Shown: in pieces, positions 35,578 through 45,548 of the stretch
Layout of the letters: each line of letters starts with the position of its first letter
Position numbering within the stretch: the first letter of the stretch is position 1
The notes under the pieces: generated by a model
What the model saw: the letters and a program-made list of their open reading frames with translations, nothing else
Told to the model about the DNA's origin: nothing
The model's database searches: none
Program-made: the position numbers and the translations under genes
Source of the DNA: Acidobacteriaceae bacterium KBS 83
Lineage (GTDB): Bacteria > Acidobacteriota > Terriglobia > Terriglobales > Acidobacteriaceae
Length of the DNA stretch: 64,000 nucleotides
Assembly: GCA_000381585.1 (NCBI GenBank)
Contig: KB906740.1
Coordinates: 186,001-250,000 of the forward strand
Reading direction: 5' to 3'

Positions 35578-37674
35578 CTATTTCTGCTCCAGGGTGAGGG
35601 CGTAAATATCGTTGCTTGAAATATCGCGGAGCAACAACGGCGCATCTGTGGGATCAAGTCCCATCCAGTCCCACGGTCCCGCTATTGGCCAATTCTTCAG
35701 ATCGACAACCTTCTCTAACTCTCCCCCCTTGACGCGCATCCGATACACGGCCGGCTCGTCCGGACCGTGCTTGAAGTAAATAAAGTGGCTATCCTTTGAC
35801 CACTCGGGATAGCTCATTCCAATCTTCGGCGGTAGCGCCAACCATCGCTGCGTCCCGAAGTCGAAGATATTCATCGTAAGCAGGTCGAAAGAGTTTGCGG
35901 CGATGGACCGCCCGTCTGGAGACCAGCGCGGATCGGTCATGCCAGCCGATCCGGGAACAATAGTGATCTGGCGGCTGTCGAGGTCGAAAATGCGTATCAC
36001 GCTCTTTGGATCCTGGCCTCCTAGTGAAGAACCAAAGACAATCTTGTGTCCGTCGGGCGACCAGTCCGGGTCGCTCTGCACTCCGGTGCCTTCGGGAAGC
36101 AGCTTGCGCGGGGCGCCGCCTCGCGTAGAGACGATGTTCGCTTCACTTCGGGAAGTAGGGCCCCAGAGAGTGTCCGAGAACAGAATCTGTGTGCCGTCCG
36201 GCGACCATCGGGGCATGAAAGGTATGCCCGAAGGGTCGGTCAATTGCATGCGGTTGCTCCCATCCCGGTTGGCCTTCCACAGGATGCCGTCCGGGTAAGT
36301 GACATAGGCAACGAAATTGCCGTCTCTCGAAAAGGAAACAGACTGAGCGGAAATGCCGCCGAGGAAGGGCTGGAATTGTTTGGTCTGCGGGTCGAAGCGG
36401 GAGAGCTCGCCACGTCCGGTTAACCCGTCCGCGAAGATGGTCTTCCCGTCCTTGCCGGGAATTGGTTGGCTCCAGGTGAGTGGCCCCGTAGTCAATTGAA
36501 TCGGATTTGCAGGCGGCTTGCGAAACATTCCGCGCCGCTCGTCGAGAGCCCAAATCTGGTTTCCCGTGCCCCTATCTCCGGACAGGAAAAGGAAGAATCT
36601 TCCATCGGGGGTCCAACGGCCGCAGCATTGAAAGCCGAAAGGGTGCCAGTTGGAAAGCAACTGATGAAGATTCGATCCGCTCGACGACATCTGCCAAAGC
36701 TTGTCATCCTTGTAAAACCGGATGAGGGTCCCATCTGGCGACCAGACGGGGCTCCCGGGAGAGGATCCGACCGAGGCCAGTTTGTGAGTTTCGGTCCCAT
36801 CTCTCCGAACGACACAGATATCTCCGCCCAGCGTGATGTAAATGACGGATTCTCCATCGGGGGAGTAGGCTGCCTCGAAGCCGTCACCCAGGCGGCGAAG
36901 CGGACCTCCAGGGATGCGGACGGTCCATAATGCCCGTGGGATTGTGAACCAATCTGTTTCGCCTGATTCTACGAGGAAATTGGACCCGTCGTGCGAAACG
37001 TCATCCAGGGAAAGTAAGAACGGCACCGCAACAGGGATCTGAACGATCTCTCCGCCGGCTATCGCAACCTGAGCAACGGTAGTTGGCGGGCTCTGCGTGA
37101 AATAGACCCTGCTCCCATCCGTTCCGGCTGGGTCCTTCTGGTGGCCGTCGTGGGTGATCTGGTCGTATCTCGTAATGCGCGGCGGGGGCAGCGGGCGACG
37201 CAGCGTCCACACTGCGAAAACGAGCCCGATCGCCGAAACTGCGGCACCAACCAGCCACCATCGCCCTGGACTTCGCGGCTTGGCCTGGATTGCTCCATTG
37301 GCGATCTCAGCGCCGACATGTGCTGCTTCGCAGCCATATCCGGCGTCCTCCGAGACTTCCACCGGACACACGAACCGGTATCCGACCGTGGCCACGGTTT
37401 CGATGTAGCGCGGCTCGTGGATGTCGTCTTCAAGCAGGCGGCGCAGCAGCCAAATGCAGCGCGTCAGGGAACCTTCGGTAACAGCAGCATCGCCCCATAA
37501 GGAATTGAGCAGTTCTTCCTTCGAGATCAACCTTTGGGGATTGTGCAGCAGGAATAACAGGGCGCGAAACGCCTTTGGCTCGACCGCCAACACCTTGCCC
37601 GCTTTGATGAGTGTGAACTCCCGCTCCCGAACCTCCACGTCGGCAAAGCGGAAAACAAAGGACTTATTCCCCAT
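35578..37674 (-). CDS. winged-helix regulator with PD40/TolB sensor domain
   Basis: Protein of 698 aa. Winged helix (about 5-105: FRFADVEVREREFTLIKAG, SKEELLNSLWGDAAV, ATVGYRFVCPVEV), a linker, a membrane helix (WWLVGAAVSAIGLVFAVW), then a periplasmic propeller with many WSPDG repeats (SPDGESVIYI, WSPDGTLIRFY, WTPDGRFFLFL, WSPDGHKIVFG). Membrane-bound one-component regulator of the ToxR/CadC kind. Its start is 127 bases from the divergent aspartyl protease gene, which it may control. Confidence 0.88.
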   Translation of the reverse strand: MGNKSFVFRFADVEVREREFTLIKAGKVLAVEPKAFRALLFLLHNPQRLISKEELLNSLWGDAAVTEGSLTRCIWLLRRLLEDDIHEPRYIETVATVGYRFVCPVEVSEDAGYGCEAAHVGAEIANGAIQAKPRSPGRWWLVGAAVSAIGLVFAVWTLRRPLPPPRITRYDQITHDGHQKDPAGTDGSRVYFTQSPPTTVAQVAIAGGEIVQIPVAVPFLLSLDDVSHDGSNFLVESGETDWFTIPRALWTVRIPGGPLRRLGDGFEAAYSPDGESVIYITLGGDICVVRRDGTETHKLASVGSSPGSPVWSPDGTLIRFYKDDKLWQMSSSGSNLHQLLSNWHPFGFQCCGRWTPDGRFFLFLSGDRGTGNQIWALDERRGMFRKPPANPIQLTTGPLTWSQPIPGKDGKTIFADGLTGRGELSRFDPQTKQFQPFLGGISAQSVSFSRDGNFVAYVTYPDGILWKANRDGSNRMQLTDPSGIPFMPRWSPDGTQILFSDTLWGPTSRSEANIVSTRGGAPRKLLPEGTGVQSDPDWSPDGHKIVFGSSLGGQDPKSVIRIFDLDSRQITIVPGSAGMTDPRWSPDGRSIAANSFDLLTMNIFDFGTQRWLALPPKIGMSYPEWSKDSHFIYFKHGPDEPAVYRMRVKGGELEKVVDLKNWPIAGPWDWMGLDPTDAPLLLRDISSNDIYALTLEQK

Positions 37675-37801
37675 AAGAAATTCCTAATCCGCCCTAAGAA
37701 ACTCTTGATCGGCGTCAAGACATTGATGAGGAGGCCATCAAGACCAAGTAGAACCACGCGCCCAGAGTGCCCTCAGCCTACCCGGCTGAGGAGCTCTCGC
37801 G

Positions 37802-38725
37802 ATGACAACTTTCAAGTGGTTCGCTTCCCTGGTGCTCGCGACAACTATCGTCCCGGCGCTGTTGGCTGAAACCCATTGCCCCGGAAATCTCGCCAGTGTA
37901 CCGCTCCGCCTCGTGAACCGCTACCAGATTGTCCTGGCCGTCTCCATCAACCATTCCGGTCCTTACGACTTTCTCCTGGATACAGGCACCCAGATCACCA
38001 TGATGGGCCCTTCTTTGGCTGCCGAGCTCCACCTAAACACTAAGGACGCGGCCGTGGTTTCGGGCGCTGGATTCCATGAATCTGCTTCCTTCACCCAACT
38101 CGACCTTATTGAAGCCGGTTCCCATGCCGTTCCCAACCAAAAGGTGCTTGTGTACGGTCTGCTGAACCTTCGCTCTGTAGATCCCCACATTCGCGGCATC
38201 CTCGGTGAGGATTTCCTTGAGCACTTCGACATGTTGATCGACTATGCGCACCGACTGCTCTGTCTCGACAACTCGGCCGCCATGCGTACAGAGATAAAAG
38301 GAGCGCATATCGCGCTGATCACGCCGCCGGCGGACGGCGCTTCGTTGCCCAAGTTGCTCATCATCGCAGCGCATCTATCCGGCGAGACGCGGCCCGTTCG
38401 CCTGATGCTCGACTCCGGCGCGAACATCCCCTATCTCTACAACACCTCTCAACGCCTGCTGCCTCAAACTATGGCACCGGCATCGTTGGGGGGCAGGTCT
38501 TTGGTTGGGGGCGGCGCCGATGGAAACCAACATGTCTTTTCAGCCCTGCCGCCGCAAGCGGTGAGGATTGGGTCACTCGAACTCCCCAGCGTAACCTTCT
38601 TCACCCTCGCATACGCCCGGAAGGATTCCCGCACAACCAAGTTCGATGGACTGTTAACCACGGATCTCTTCCGGCGTGTGTTCATCAGCCACGCCGACCA
38701 CTTTGCCGTTCTTGAGCCACGATAG
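37802..38725 (+). CDS. secreted retropepsin-like aspartyl protease family protein
   Basis: Protein of 307 aa with a signal peptide (first about 24 residues). Two D-T/S-G triads are visible, Asp60 in FLLDTGTQ and Asp204 in MLDSGAN, as in tandem or single-chain retropepsin-like families. GAGGAG lies 8 bases upstream of the ATG. Divergent from the winged-helix/PD40 regulator. The last 230 or so bases of this gene, from 38495, recur as a degraded copy at 49121. Probably a periplasmic peptidase; some members of this fold are inactive. Confidence 0.82.
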   Translation: MTTFKWFASLVLATTIVPALLAETHCPGNLASVPLRLVNRYQIVLAVSINHSGPYDFLLDTGTQITMMGPSLAAELHLNTKDAAVVSGAGFHESASFTQLDLIEAGSHAVPNQKVLVYGLLNLRSVDPHIRGILGEDFLEHFDMLIDYAHRLLCLDNSAAMRTEIKGAHIALITPPADGASLPKLLIIAAHLSGETRPVRLMLDSGANIPYLYNTSQRLLPQTMAPASLGGRSLVGGGADGNQHVFSALPPQAVRIGSLELPSVTFFTLAYARKDSRTTKFDGLLTTDLFRRVFISHADHFAVLEPR

Positions 38726-38951
38726 GAAAAAGAGGCGGGCCATTCCGGGTGGATGGGGTGAGCCGCAAGTGATTCAAGGATTGACACTTTTTGTTCCTGC
38801 ATCGAACTACCCGGAAAGGTGGTTATAGGTAAGTTCGCCGGATTGTAGGTATGGTCTTCTCTCCGGTTCACACATCAAGTGGTGCATCATCACTTGGTCA
38901 ACTGTTTTCATCCCAATAGATCCAATTCTTTTGGTGAATGGGCCTTGTGGG
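38495..38951 (+). repeat. about 455-bp repeat R1, copy a
   Basis: Covers the 3' end of the aspartyl protease gene and the spacer after it. A near-identical copy lies at 49121-49577. See the mosaic-repeat finding. Confidence 0.85.
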
Positions 38952-39051
38952 CGATCAGAGATGCCTGTAAATCGTCGATTTCACTAGGAGGAAGCATGAT
39001 GCCCATCCCGTCGACAAGGACGTTGTACTTCTCGTTGAACCCTCCAACCAT
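38908..39051 (-). CDS. 47-aa conserved-looking small protein
   Basis: Starts MVGGFNEKYNVLVDGMGIML after an AGAGGA site and ends with AHKAHSPKELDLLG. The C-terminal part resembles a stretch of the ORF at 44179-44463 (AYTPHLESELEAIG), so they may be related. Small, of unknown role, and partly inside repeat R1. Confidence 0.45.
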   Translation of the reverse strand: MVGGFNEKYNVLVDGMGIMLPPSEIDDLQASLIAHKAHSPKELDLLG

Positions 39052-39126
39052 AAATTTCCTCTCTGAGCACCAAAGTGATTCTGTTTATAAGTGAGGCGTA
39101 GCCTTTGCCCCAAAAGTGGCTAGATT

Positions 39127-41465
39127 CTATTGAAGTGCGTGGTATTCCGCTTTGGCCGAGATCAAAATCGGTACGTCTGGATCAGCTGACGCCCATCTAC
39201 TGAAGAAAGCTTCGTAGGCAGATCGGGTTTTGATCCTGTCCCCGATCAAAGCATATGCGCGTCCGATCTGGAGTGGCGCGAGTGAGCCCAATGGATCATT
39301 GAATCGCAATCCTGGGTGATCGAGAAGCTTCTGAAACTCCGATAATGCTTCCGATGCATGACCCGCACTGAGAAAGGCTTCGCCCCGCACGTAAGGTGAA
39401 TGCACGTTGCCCAATATTGCAGATCCATCTCCCACCAGCGCCATTTCACCTGAAAGAGCGGGTTGCAAGAGATCGATAGCTGTTTGTGGGGCCCGATTTT
39501 TCATGGCGATCACAGCTCGGAGCACGGGTAGATAAAATCGATTGACCACCGTATCCTCAGGAAAACGGAATTGCAAAACTCTTGATAGCTCCTCGGCCTG
39601 AGAGAGATCGCCTGCCGTTCCAAGTGCCAGCCCGGCTGCGTACTCAATGTCCCTACCTCTCGAGAGCTTGAGTGCAGCGGATGCGCGGCCTATCGCTTCC
39701 CGCGGATAGCCGAAAAGAGCCTGATATACAGCGAATGAAGCTTCGTATCCCGCAGCCCGATCAGGCTGCCCGGCTCGAAGCGCAAGGTCGACGGCTCTCT
39801 GCGAAAGCCTCCGAGCGAGTTGCAATTGTCCGGCGGCGGCGGCGGTCAGCGCCTGTGCCTGACTGATCCAATCCTCTGCCCACGGTTTGCCCTGCGACAG
39901 CGCCACCACACGATTCATATCATCCGAGTTGTTTCTGTGGAACGCGATCGAATAGCGAAGGAAGAGCATTTCCGGTGGGTTAAAGCCGCGCTCCGATGCA
40001 CGCCGGATTATCTTTTCTGCTTCGCTGGCACGGCCGAGCGCAAAATAGCTGTATGCCATGTTGACGTAGGCAGGGCCCAGGTCTGGATCCATGGCGATAG
40101 CCGTCTCGGCTTCTTCAATCGAGCCTTCGAAATCACCGACGCCTTGAAGGATTCCTCCGGAGGACAGCGAATGGGGCAGGGCGTCACGTGGATACGTCCG
40201 GGCCCAAAGGAGGCAGGTTTGTTGCGCCCGCTCCAGGTTTCCTGTGACGATTCGGTCGAAGATTACAGAAATGAAAAACTTCTCTCGGTCACTGACCCGA
40301 TCCCGCAATTCGTAAGCCTGCCTGGCGCTTTCGAACGCCGGTCCCGATTGTCCCGAATTCGCGTACACGAGGGCGACGTGGGCGTGCGCGAGGGCGAACT
40401 TCGGATCAAGCTCGATAGCACGCCTGAAGAAGGTAGCCCCCATGACAAAACTGCCGCTCAACACAGCGCGGACTCCCAGACTGTACGCTCTCAATGCATC
40501 CAGGGAAGAGGTAGTTGCCTCTTCAAGCGGCTTGTCATGCATCTGACTGGTGGTCAACGATTCCCCGACCCTGTGCCGGAAACGGCTCGCCATGTGGCTT
40601 AGAACATCCAGAACTTGTTCTTTGCTCCTGGCAGTTGCCTGCTCGACAACAAGCAAGTCGCCGGTGTCGCAATGGGTTGCTCTCAGCCCAAGCACATATT
40701 GCTGGCCCAGACTTGCAATCGAACCTTCGAGCAAAGCAGTCGCGCCGATTCTCTGACACACCTCGCGGGCAGCAGCTGCCGCGAACTGCTCATTCGGTGC
40801 TTTACCCATAAGCTGAAGAACGTGGTGGACTCGTTCGTCGGAAACAATCTGCAGAAACGGAGACTGCTCGAGTTGTACGGCCAGGCCTTGTCTCAAGGCC
40901 TCATCGAAAATTGGGTCTCCGGTGGAATTGGAAAACTCTGCGATAACGACTGCGTCTTTCTCCGTCAAATGAGGGGTACGGCGAAGGACAAGATAGATCA
41001 CGACAAGCGCAATCGCGAGGATACTGGTCGCGATGGTCAGCATATCGATCCATCGCCTCGGTTTGCCTTCCTCTACCTGCAATTCCACGGTCGATCGGGT
41101 TGCAGCCAAAATCTCGACGTCGTGTTGAGGAACGCTTTGCGCCCGTTCGGCGAGCCGGTAACCCCCCCCGAAACGGTAATGATGTATTGGTTTTCGGGTG
41201 ACTCTCCCAATGCCTTCCTCAGACTGAAGATGTTGCGAGTAAGATTCGTCTCTTCGACGAACGTGTCGGGCCAGACCGCCTTCATGATTTCGTCTTTGGT
41301 GACCAGTTCGCCGCTGCGGCGCACCAATGTAAGCAGGATCTGAAACGTCTTCGGGGTAAGAGTGACCGGCTGGCCTGCCCGCAACAGGAGTTCTTTTTCG
41401 GCATCTACGCGGAACGGTCCGAATTCGTACAGTTCTCTTCCGGATTTATTTGCAACTCCGGACAT
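39127..41465 (-). pseudogene. winged-helix/TPR regulator broken at a poly-G tract
   Basis: Read on the minus strand, the 5' part (41465 down to 41169) is a winged helix (FGPFRVDAEKELLLRAGQP, TPKTFQILLTLV, NPENQYIITVSG-type end). The 3' part (41109 to 39127, 660 aa) has a membrane helix (ATSILAIALVVIYLVL), a FlgO/TolB-like part and TPR repeats. The two frames join at a run of eight G (C at 41162-41169): with nine G the frame would read SGGGYRLAERAQS, the expected end of the domain. One gene is therefore split by one base. It may be a mutation, a phase-variable tract or a sequencing slip. Confidence 0.82.
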
Positions 41466-41558
41466 TGTCCTGTACCTCCGCCGCGAGAGTGGCTCGTGGC
41501 CTCGAATGTATCAGCTGATGGTGGCGAAGCCGCGCCCCCGCTGCGTAACCGCAACATC

Positions 41559-41798
41559 CTATACGACGTTACTCCACTCCAAGAAAATCCAAGAATTTCC
41601 CTTAAGGCTGACAAGGATTTCTTCCGGACCTCGATGCATGCTGAGGACGTTCTGTAAAGCAAATCCAGCGACGAAAGCCAGATATATGGCGAAACGAATG
41701 ACAATCAAGATCACCAGCGAAGCATTCCTTCTTCTCCGCGGTTCCAGTACCCAGGTCGGCTGGTGTCCTTCTTGCGTGAGGGAGAGCGAGATGCTCAC
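41559..41798 (-). CDS. possible small membrane protein
   Basis: 79 codons from a GTG with a weak ribosome site; one clear hydrophobic helix (LVILIVIRFAIYLAFVAGFAL). Same direction as the broken regulator downstream. No family recognised; may be spurious. Confidence 0.3.
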   Translation of the reverse strand: MSISLSLTQEGHQPTWVLEPRRRRNASLVILIVIRFAIYLAFVAGFALQNVLSMHRGPEEILVSLKGNSWIFLEWSNVV

Positions 41799-41987
41799 CC
41801 TGGAGCGGGCCTGTGCATTTTACAGAGGCGAATCGGCCTCCCTTGTGGAGTGGCTCGAGTTAGCCGATGTGCACCGCTCCAGGGCTGCTGACGGCTCATG
41901 GCTCATATGCCTGCGATCGTTGCTGGATTGCTTGCAGAACAAAAACACGCCTTGACTCCCGGTCATGGATCTGAAAAGGAGAATCCC

Positions 41988-43262
41988 ATGAGATTTCGTG
42001 CCTCGTTCGTTAGCTTCCTTCTCGTATCGCTCTGCGCGGTGTTACAGGCGCAAAACAAGCCTCCACGGTATGTCGTCAAAGACCTCGGTGCCCTACCGGG
42101 CTCCAGTTTCAGCCAACCTGGTCAGTTAAGTAACAACGGCATTATCGCCGGATTGTCGATTGCCCCCGATGGATACCAGCATCCCGTAGTCTGGCTAGAC
42201 AACCACATCATCGATCTGGATTGGTTGGGGGATCGAGGACTAAACGCGCAGGCATTCGGCATCGATTCCCTTGGGCGTCTCTCGCTCCAGAAGGAGAGCG
42301 CTTCCTATGATCCTAACGGCGAAGACTTCTGCGCATACGGCACGCATCGCGTGTGTACTGCGGCTATCTGGCAGCGGGGCAAATTCATTAACCTGCCGGC
42401 ACTCGGAGGAAATAACAGCACCGTGGGAAATGTGAATAGCTTTGGGCAGATCGCCGGACTTGCAGAGACGGAAATCATGGACGAAGCCTGCGGTTCACTT
42501 ATTCCCGCGCAGAAACTTCGCTTCCAGGGCGTCATCTGGGGACCAGCACATCGTGAAATCCGCCGCCTTCCGCCGCTCAGGAACGACACGGTGAGCCTGG
42601 CACTGTGGATCAATGACCAAGGGGACGCTGTAGGCTCTTCCGGCCGGTGCGGCAATACAGCGATACCTCCCCTGGCATTCGGTCCCCGCGCTGTACTTTG
42701 GGACAGGGACGGCGCTCCGCACGACCTCGGAAATCTGGGCGCGTCGGTCATCAACGCCGGTCTTGGGATCAACAACCGGGAACAGGTAGTCGGCGCGTCG
42801 TCTCTGCAGAACAACAGCACGCCATTCTACAAGACGCACGGCTTCCTCTGGACAAGGGAGCGGGGCATGGCTGACCTTGGAACTCTTCCCGGCGATGCAG
42901 CAAGTGGGGCGCTGGGCATCAACGAGGAGGGGGAGATTGTTGGCATTTCGATCGATCCCTCCGGAAATCCTCGACCGGTCTACTGGCACAAGGGAGTTCC
43001 AGTTGACCTGAATACCCAGATTTCTTCCGATTCAACGATATACCTAGTCTGGGCGCAAGCCATTAACAACCACGGGGAGATCGCGGGTTGGGGCGTGGAC
43101 AAAGCCACCGGGGACGTTCACACCTACCTGGCCATCCCCAATCGATGCTCAGACGGTACTATTCCCCCAGTGAACTTCAACGCCGGCGTCAGTACACCGG
43201 CTCCGCTTCCAGAACATATTCGCAGATTCCTGCAGCGGGGCTACCGCAAGCCGGGATCTTAA
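41988..43262 (+). CDS. secreted HAF-repeat protein
   Basis: Protein of 424 aa with a signal peptide (FVSFLLVSLCAVLQAQ). It has several copies of the HAF pattern: GFLWTRERGMADLGTLPGD and similar (AVLWDRDGAPHDLGNLGAS), interspersed with INNREQVVG, INEEGEIVGIS and INNHGEIAGW. These form a beta-propeller-like extracellular protein of unknown role. AAAGGAG precedes the ATG at 41988. It lies downstream of the broken regulator and opposite in direction. Confidence 0.88.
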   Translation: MRFRASFVSFLLVSLCAVLQAQNKPPRYVVKDLGALPGSSFSQPGQLSNNGIIAGLSIAPDGYQHPVVWLDNHIIDLDWLGDRGLNAQAFGIDSLGRLSLQKESASYDPNGEDFCAYGTHRVCTAAIWQRGKFINLPALGGNNSTVGNVNSFGQIAGLAETEIMDEACGSLIPAQKLRFQGVIWGPAHREIRRLPPLRNDTVSLALWINDQGDAVGSSGRCGNTAIPPLAFGPRAVLWDRDGAPHDLGNLGASVINAGLGINNREQVVGASSLQNNSTPFYKTHGFLWTRERGMADLGTLPGDAASGALGINEEGEIVGISIDPSGNPRPVYWHKGVPVDLNTQISSDSTIYLVWAQAINNHGEIAGWGVDKATGDVHTYLAIPNRCSDGTIPPVNFNAGVSTPAPLPEHIRRFLQRGYRKPGS

Positions 43263-43394
43263 GATGCTCGTACGTGACTTTCCATATGAACTAGGCCTGC
43301 TCGTCTGGACGATGCAGCAGGCCCACACTCGCTTCGCGCAAATCGCCAACGCACTCAGCAAACACTGCGGACGGAGAAAATTCCGGATTTGGAA

Positions 43395-43985
43395 TCAGGG
43401 CGCCAGATTCCTAACAAGGCTGATCGATCCCAGACCAGGAGTTCCTCCAGGTGCGCTGCGAATGAGCTTCGCCTCCACGTAATACGCGCAGCATCCGCCT
43501 TGATCCTGAGTTCCGTCTATTGGACCTTGGGCAAACGAAAAATTGAAGAAACCGCCCGTGCTTCGCGGCAAGCCTTCCTGGAATGCTGATTGTGGCGGGT
43601 ACTGGTTGCTATCGAAGGCCGCCAGTGTGGTCAGCTGCCCGGTTCTCACGTTGAATTGCTTCAACGTGACAATTACCTGAGCTCCGCTGCCGTTGTCCAG
43701 GAATCGAACCACCAGACTCCTGCTTTCGCAGCAAGGTTGGGTGATAGGCTTCAGCAGATCCCCCGCGGGAAACACGTTATAGCGCAGCGTTACGGTTCCT
43801 GTTTTAACCGCGGGCTGAACATAGGCAAGCTGGCCGACGAACAGGTAAGTTGAGAGGCTCGATGGATCCACCGTTCCAGTGGATGCGATCCAGACCTGCG
43901 CCGCACCTATTCGCGACAAGACGGCGAAGCAGAGTGCCAACATAGCCACGCGCTTGCAATTGATGAGAGTTCGCAGCATTTTCAT
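43395..43985 (-). CDS. secreted protein, unknown function
   Basis: Protein of 196 aa with a signal peptide (VAMLALCFAVLSRIGAAQ) and a strand-rich mature part with two Cys-Cys pairs (QPCCES and GGCCAY). GGAGAAAC precedes the ATG. No family recognised; a periplasmic or extracellular role is suggested by the signal and cysteines. Confidence 0.75.
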   Translation of the reverse strand: MKMLRTLINCKRVAMLALCFAVLSRIGAAQVWIASTGTVDPSSLSTYLFVGQLAYVQPAVKTGTVTLRYNVFPAGDLLKPITQPCCESRSLVVRFLDNGSGAQVIVTLKQFNVRTGQLTTLAAFDSNQYPPQSAFQEGLPRSTGGFFNFSFAQGPIDGTQDQGGCCAYYVEAKLIRSAPGGTPGLGSISLVRNLAP

Positions 43986-44178
43986 CTTGTTTCTCCTTTC
44001 TCCCGTTCGGAAGGAACTTTCCTCAGGCGATCGGCATGATAAGGAGGGACGGCGGCAATACCGGGCGTCTTATATCGAAACCGCCTGTGGGAAGGTGCTC
44101 ACAAAGCGGGGAGAAATCGTGACACTGATAGATCATGGCTGTCAACCAGACCTCAGCCCGAGGTCATGCCAAGCTGTT

Positions 44179-44463
44179 TTAATGTAAACACGGATAAGGA
44201 CGCGACCTCATGCACGACCACCCCATAGGATCGCGGGGTGGCTTTTTGCAATTAATTGCAAAAATCATGTCCGTGCCTGAGTGCTGTGCCAGGATTCCGG
44301 CTACCCGTAAACCGATCGTGGTGAACTGCGAAGCCATCGAAGGATGACGCTCCTCAATCAATTTCTTTCCAATGGCTTCCAATTCACTTTCCAAATGGGG
44401 CGTGTAGGCAACAGGAGCAGTTTGCAATTCCTTGATCTCACCTGTAGTTCGACCGACAGTCAT
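44179..44463 (-). CDS. small hypothetical protein inside repeat R2
   Basis: 94 codons: MTVGRTTGEIKELQTAPVAY, ESELEAIGKKLIEERHP, then SGTDMIFAINCKKPP. Coding-like to about residue 78; the tail is the antisense of the R2 hairpin. A frame-broken relative lies at 49560-49690. May be a gene fragment carried by the repeat. Confidence 0.35.
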   Translation of the reverse strand: MTVGRTTGEIKELQTAPVAYTPHLESELEAIGKKLIEERHPSMASQFTTIGLRVAGILAQHSGTDMIFAINCKKPPRDPMGWSCMRSRPYPCLH

Positions 44464-44525
44464 CAATCTACATGGATGCAGGTTCTGCCAACCACCCCTA
44501 TCCTAAGGGTCATCATCTCTTGACC
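44211..44525 (+). repeat. mosaic repeat R2, longest copy
   Basis: Bases 44211-44304 recur at 45314-45407; bases 44371-44525 recur at 49540-49696. The element contains a terminator-like hairpin and a 22-bp palindrome in its left part and a small ORF on the minus strand. Confidence 0.8.
44217..44264 (+). terminator. hairpin and perfect 22-bp palindrome in R2
   Basis: CCACCCC (44218-44224) pairs with GGGGTGG, followed by CTTTTT, a Rho-independent terminator shape. TTTTTGCAATT at 44243-44253 is followed at once by its reverse complement (to 44264). Confidence 0.6.
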
Positions 44526-44537
44526 GAGGCGGACTAA

Positions 44538-45236
44538 GTGAATAGGAGGGTATCGCGCTCGCACGCTGTCCATTTCAGCATCTTGAACCATCTCTGGCCG
44601 CATGGGTGTTTAGTTGTCACAATACTTGTCCTTTGCCCGGGAGAACTTGCTTCTCAAGCCGCTACCCACCCTACCTCCCAGTCCAGGCCTCTTCGGATTG
44701 ATGTCACCCCGCTCATCGGCTATCGAACGAGCATGACCTTCCCCGCCGGGCAGAACGGGGTAGCAACCTCCAGCCTCAGCCTTGACGCGAGTCCGAGCTA
44801 TGGGGTTGCAGCCGGGGTGCGACTCAACGAGGAGGACCTGGTCGAGTTCCGCTGGGCAAGACAGGACACTCATGTCCATCTGGCAGGTTCGAGTGAAAGG
44901 GTGATCCTGAATCAATTCCACGGTGATTTCACGCACGAGTACATTCCAGAAGACTGGCCGGCTTGGGCGAGGCCATTCGTGATCGGCAGCGTGGGTGCAA
45001 CTCATCTCGACGCCGGACCGAACAGCAGCTTCACGCGTTTCTCGTTTGGGCTGGGCGGGGGTATCAAAGTCTACTTCAATCGCCACATGGGCTTGAGGAC
45101 GCAAGCGGAATGGTTGCCGCTTGTGATCAACCCCGAGGTCAGTTCGTTGGTTTGTGGAGCCGGCTGCGTCGTTCACTTGAATGCCACGATGGTTTCGCAA
45201 GGCGAGATCGCAATGGGGCCAATCTTCCGGTTCTGA
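44538..45236 (+). CDS. outer-membrane beta-barrel protein
   Basis: Protein of 232 aa. A hydrophobic N-terminal signal (VVTILVLCPGELASQAA) is followed by alternating-pattern strands (LRIDVTPLIGYRTSMTF, SYGVAAGVRL, LVEFRWARQ, GGGIKVYFNRHMGLRTQAEW) ending in the C-terminal GPIFRF, with the terminal Phe expected for barrel insertion. Start GTG 44538 has GAGG upstream. No enzymatic residues seen. Flanked by two copies of the R2 repeat. Confidence 0.75.
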   Translation: MNRRVSRSHAVHFSILNHLWPHGCLVVTILVLCPGELASQAATHPTSQSRPLRIDVTPLIGYRTSMTFPAGQNGVATSSLSLDASPSYGVAAGVRLNEEDLVEFRWARQDTHVHLAGSSERVILNQFHGDFTHEYIPEDWPAWARPFVIGSVGATHLDAGPNSSFTRFSFGLGGGIKVYFNRHMGLRTQAEWLPLVINPEVSSLVCGAGCVVHLNATMVSQGEIAMGPIFRF

Positions 45237-45313
45237 GAGAAGAGCTGGGCCGTCCCTTATATTCTTTTCCTGACTCCAACGGTCGTTGACGATGTGTGGC
45301 GGCGGGTCTCCTT

Positions 45314-45407
45314 GTGCACGACCACCCCATAGGATCGCTGGTGGCTTTTTGCAATTGATTGCAAAAATCATGTCCGTGCCTAAGTGCTGTGCCAGGGTTC
45401 CGACTAC
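45314..45407 (+). repeat. mosaic repeat R2, short copy
   Basis: Carries the same hairpin (shortened) and an imperfect version of the palindrome. The IS630 remnant begins at the next base. Confidence 0.8.
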
Positions 45408-45540
45408 TTCTTAAAATGGCCCTTCCACTGGACCAAATCCGCCGGCCAGATCCTGGCCTCCATCGCTCGCTTCGCCACCTCTACTCTCGCTGCTCATCAA
45501 CCCAAAACTTATACGAGAAATCAATGACTCAGGTGACTAG
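45408..45540 (+). mobile_element. C-terminal remnant of an IS630-type transposase
   Basis: Reads PFHWTKSAGQILASIARFA, then after a +1 frame change LLINPKLIREINDSGD and stop, matching the usual IS630 ending (PFxWTKTADxILxSIxRF, RISDSGH). Only about 40 codons remain. Confidence 0.65.
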
Positions 45541-45548
45541 AACCGATC

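Noticed and set aside
44610-45371. 253-codon minus-strand ORF opposite the barrel protein
   Set aside because: Antisense of a convincing outer-membrane gene; no start site and no conserved features.
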